DNA of 64,000 nt from Mycolicibacterium sp. GF69 (GTDB lineage: Bacteria; Actinomycetota; Actinomycetes; Mycobacteriales; Mycobacteriaceae): NCBI RefSeq assembly GCF_003284965.1, contig NZ_QMEW01000027.1, forward strand, positions 1 to 64,000. Direction: 5' to 3'. Position 1 is the stretch's first letter; each line of letters opens with the position of its first letter. A model generated the notes under the pieces. The model was not told the origin of the DNA and did not search any database. It worked only from the letters and a program-made list of their open reading frames with translations. Positions 61,669 to 64,000 of the stretch are shown here, piece by piece. Position numbers and translations under genes: made by a program.

Positions 61669-62853
61669 CTACGGGGCGGGGGCGATCTTGTCCGCGATGG
61701 CGCGCGCGATCGACAGCCCTGCGCTGCCCACCGTGGGGGAACAAGCGCGCACATCGACGATCACGTTGCCGCGCACCGTCATATCGCGTTCGCACTGTTG
61801 ACCGGCAACCTTCGCGGTGGTGGGGATGACCATCACCGACAGGATGTCGCCGGTGACCGCCGGGACGCCGATATCGGCCTCGCTGACCCCGCCCTGCTCG
61901 TATCTGACATGTGTGGACCGGCAAGCGTTCCAATCGGCGGACTGCTTGTCGTAGAAGGCTTTTGCCGCTCCCGGGTCGGGGAACGAAACGGCGGCCTGCA
62001 CCAGCTGATGCGTGGGCTGTTTGAAGACCCCCTGTACGGCTATCCCGGTGAAGCCAGAGCCGTTGTAGGTGGCCTCGTAGGCAGGGCCCCACGCCCCGGT
62101 GCAATGCGGGGGCGTGACCGATCCGGGCAGCGGCCGGTGTACCAGCGTCATGGGCTCCATGCCGGGGGTGTTCATCCGCTCGCTGATCTGCTCGGGGGGA
62201 AGAAGGAGTCCGGGTAGGGCGTCGGCGCCGAGGACCGGCCCGGGCGGTGGCGGTGGTGGCTGCGGCGGCGGCGCCGCGGTCGGGGTGACGGGCACGGTTG
62301 TCGTCGGGCCGGCCGGCACCTGCGCAGGGCTGGTCGGCGGCCCGTCATCGGCAACGCCGTCTTCCCCGCTGGTCCCCACGATCAGCGCGATGACGAGTAC
62401 GACGGCAAACACCGCGGCGCCGCCGATCACCCATCCGCGGTGCCTGGCGATCTGCTCGGCCAGGCTGGGCTTCGGGCGCGGCGTGACGCTCGGCGGCTGA
62501 TGGCCGGCCGGCCAGGTCTGGGGCTGCTCGTAGGGCGGGTGCGCGCCTGGATGCGGTGGTTGCTGATGGCCGGCGGGTCCGCCCGCCCAACCCGGCGGCG
62601 GGGGTGGGCTTGTCGGCGGGCGCTGCTGTGACCGCAGGAACTGGCCGGCATCCAACGTCGTTTCCTCGTGGATGCTGCGCGGGGTCGACGGCGTCGGACG
62701 GGTCGCCTCCTCATCCTGGGAAGCGCCCGTCGGCGGTTGCTGGGAGGCGCCCGTCGGCGGTTGCTGGGCGGCGCCCGTCGGCGGTTGCTGGGCGGCCGGC
62801 CAGTCTGTGGTCTCCTCGCCGCCGGGCGCCCGGTCCGGGTCGTTCGGATTCAC
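61669..62853 (-). CDS. Single-pass membrane protein with PknH-like sensor domain
   Basis: 394 residues, GTG start with GGGGAGA 8 nt upstream. A long Pro/Gln-rich cytosolic N-terminus (QQPPTGA repeated, about 18-48) precedes a membrane helix (about 146-165, GWVIGGAAVFAVVLVIALIVG), a Pro/Thr-rich spacer, and a PknH-ectodomain-like outer domain: GLLLPPEQISERMNTPGM, PHCTGAWGP, DWNACRSTHVRY, QQCERDMTV, DVRACSP, with four Cys. It is essentially a PknH sensor without the kinase. Possibly a partner of the kinase downstream. Confidence 0.82.
   Translation of the reverse strand: MNPNDPDRAPGGEETTDWPAAQQPPTGAAQQPPTGASQQPPTGASQDEEATRPTPSTPRSIHEETTLDAGQFLRSQQRPPTSPPPPPGWAGGPAGHQQPPHPGAHPPYEQPQTWPAGHQPPSVTPRPKPSLAEQIARHRGWVIGGAAVFAVVLVIALIVGTSGEDGVADDGPPTSPAQVPAGPTTTVPVTPTAAPPPQPPPPPPGPVLGADALPGLLLPPEQISERMNTPGMEPMTLVHRPLPGSVTPPHCTGAWGPAYEATYNGSGFTGIAVQGVFKQPTHQLVQAAVSFPDPGAAKAFYDKQSADWNACRSTHVRYEQGGVSEADIGVPAVTGDILSVMVIPTTAKVAGQQCERDMTVRGNVIVDVRACSPTVGSAGLSIARAIADKIAPAP
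62723..62794. repeat. Three 24-bp tandem repeats
   Basis: GCGCCCGTCGGCGGTTGCTG plus 4 bp occurs three times in perfect register (62723-62746, 62747-62770, 62771-62794). Encodes QQPPTGA/S units in the membrane sensor at 61669. Length polymorphism by slippage is likely. Confidence 0.85.
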
Positions 62854-63053
62854 GTTCGGGTCTCCCCACTTGCTGTTTCGTGCGTCAACGACGCGGCCAG
62901 GAAGATCATCCCATGAACCCGCACACGGTCAGTGCAGAACTTTGCGGCGCGCCGAGGGGTCCGCACCACCCGGGCGAAACCATGCTGTGCCAGCGGAATT
63001 GATAGCATGAGCGCTCACTTGTGGTCGGCGCCGCGGACTCTCCGGGAGGTCTC

Positions 63054-63998
63054 ATGCACGAGGGACGGTCCGCCGGACCCGCGGCTCGGCAGGGTGAACC
63101 GGCGACGCTCACCGTGCACGTCGCCGGCGGCGAATACACCGCACACCCCGGCGATGGCGCTGTGACGATCGGCCGCGAGCTGCCCGCACAGATCCGCGTC
63201 GCCGAACCCGGTATCTCCCGCATGCACGTTCGCCTGGAACCCGCCGGCGGCCACTGGATGCTGACCGACACCGGAAGCCGGAACGGCGTCTACTTCGAGG
63301 GGCGACGCATCGCGTCTGTTGCAGTCGACCGCGAATTAGACGTGTATCTCGGCAATCCCGAAGGTGTTCTCATGCGGTTGCGCCCGGCTGCCCCCGCCGG
63401 CACGGCGCAGAGTTCGACGGACACGTTCGGGCCGGCCGTGGTTGGCTCGGGCGACACGGCCGACGCGGCCGACGACGATACCGTCGACTCGGCCGTCGGT
63501 GACCCGGTGCCCGAGGAGGAGGAGCCGACCGAGGCCATCACCCCGACGGTTCAGGTGGCGATCACGATCGACGCCGCTGAGATCGCGCTGCGCGGCATCT
63601 ACGCCCGCATCGCCATGCTCCCGATGGGCGACGACCCGCAGTTCGCCGCCCAAGCCGCCGCGCTGCTGGCCGAGCTACGCCGCCTCGAGGCGACCCTCAC
63701 CAACGCCGCGGAAAAGGCAACGGGGCGCCCGGAGCTCGCGATCACGTTGGGTGAGGTCCGACAGACGTACACCGAGCTCATGCGGCGAACCGCCCGCAGC
63801 CCATCGGCGACCCTGGGTCAGCGGCTGTACGCAGCGCGACACCAATGCCAGTTGACGGTGCAGGAAACCGCCAACGCGGCCGGCGTCGCCGTCGAAGACG
63901 TCGCCAACGTCGAGGCAGAGCATCCGGTGCCCGACCCCGTCGCGGCCACCGTCGAGCGCTTCGTCGACGTCGTCGCGCGGGATCGCGATCGGCCGTGA
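63054..63998 (+). CDS. FHA-domain protein with EspM-type C-terminal module
   Basis: 314 residues. ATG at 63054 follows GGGAGG (5 nt). N-terminal FHA domain (about 16-105): VTIGRELPAQI, ISRMHVRLEP, DTGSRNGVYFEGRRI. A Ser/Asp/Glu-rich linker is followed by a helical region and C-terminal RSPSATLGQRLYAARHQCQLTVQETANAAGVAVEDVANVEAEHPV (about 250-298), the same module as at the end of EspM (39525). FHA should bind phosphothreonine, perhaps on the nearby kinase. An alternative GTG at 63021 lacks a site. Function unknown; probable kinase-linked regulator of the ESX-1 locus. Confidence 0.83.
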   Translation: MHEGRSAGPAARQGEPATLTVHVAGGEYTAHPGDGAVTIGRELPAQIRVAEPGISRMHVRLEPAGGHWMLTDTGSRNGVYFEGRRIASVAVDRELDVYLGNPEGVLMRLRPAAPAGTAQSSTDTFGPAVVGSGDTADAADDDTVDSAVGDPVPEEEEPTEAITPTVQVAITIDAAEIALRGIYARIAMLPMGDDPQFAAQAAALLAELRRLEATLTNAAEKATGRPELAITLGEVRQTYTELMRRTARSPSATLGQRLYAARHQCQLTVQETANAAGVAVEDVANVEAEHPVPDPVAATVERFVDVVARDRDRP

Positions 63999-64000
63999 AG

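Noticed and set aside
1..64000. CRISPR arrays
   Set aside because: No regularly spaced repeats with unique spacers; the tandem repeats seen are inside coding regions and lack spacers.
1..64000. rRNA genes
   Set aside because: No rRNA-like sequence was noticed.

Overview
The window is chromosomal DNA of a Mycobacterium/Mycolicibacterium species. It is GC-rich and carries the oriC-proximal cell-wall/signalling operon fhaA-fhaB-pstP-rodA-pbpA-pknA, a tRNA-Leu(CAG) beside fhaA, mycofactocin-coupled SDRs, F420-type enzymes, WhiB6 and a complete-looking ESX-1 core. Having the pkn/fha operon and ESX-1 only about 32 kb apart, with no espE upstream of espF, fits a fast-growing environmental mycobacterium better than a member of the tuberculosis complex.

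Layout. (1) 1-7457, minus strand: kinase/phosphatase/peptidoglycan operon, mostly translationally coupled by 4-nt overlaps; pknA runs off the left edge. (2) 7716-7798: tRNA-Leu(CAG), followed by a perfect hairpin terminator. (3) About 7.87-26.64 kb: a genomic island bounded by two imperfect ~75-bp direct repeats that each contain this terminator. Its core is a five-gene plus-strand operon: PLD-SNF2 helicase, type-ISP-like adenine methyltransferase with specificity domain, Swt1-type HEPN + DUF3320 protein, unknown protein, and a tandem-PLD protein. It looks like an undescribed anti-phage/restriction system. Small accessory genes follow, then an integrase-like gene paired with a DDE transposase. 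(4) 26.7-29.2 kb: a lipoprotein, a WXG-containing DUF1023 hydrolase and a truncated EspC-like gene, a possible type VII substrate module. (5) 29.3-38.8 kb: a TetR-controlled SDR/SDR/CMD operon with a clear palindromic operator, then lipoprotein, F420-type oxidoreductases, a ferritin-like helical protein, thioesterase, GNAT and carboxyltransferase genes. (6) 38.9-64.0 kb: the ESX-1 locus: whiB6, espM, MinD-like ATPase, espF, espG1, espH, eccA1, eccB1, eccCa1, eccCb1, PE35, PPE68, esxB, esxA, espI, eccD1. It is followed by a cluster of sensor-like lipoproteins, a receptor kinase with a siderophore-binding-protein-like ectodomain, and an FHA protein.

How the genes work together. In ESX-1, EccB/C/D form the membrane channel with EccA as cytosolic ATPase. 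EspG1 is the PE/PPE chaperone, EsxB/EsxA, PE35/PPE68 and EspF are substrates, WhiB6 and EspM are the transcriptional switch, and EspI and the second MinD-like ATPase are accessory. eccE1 and mycP1 are not in the window and may lie past 64 kb. The island operon combines target modification (methyltransferase), translocation/cleavage (PLD-helicase), a probable RNase effector (HEPN) and a second PLD protein, in the style of a defence island.
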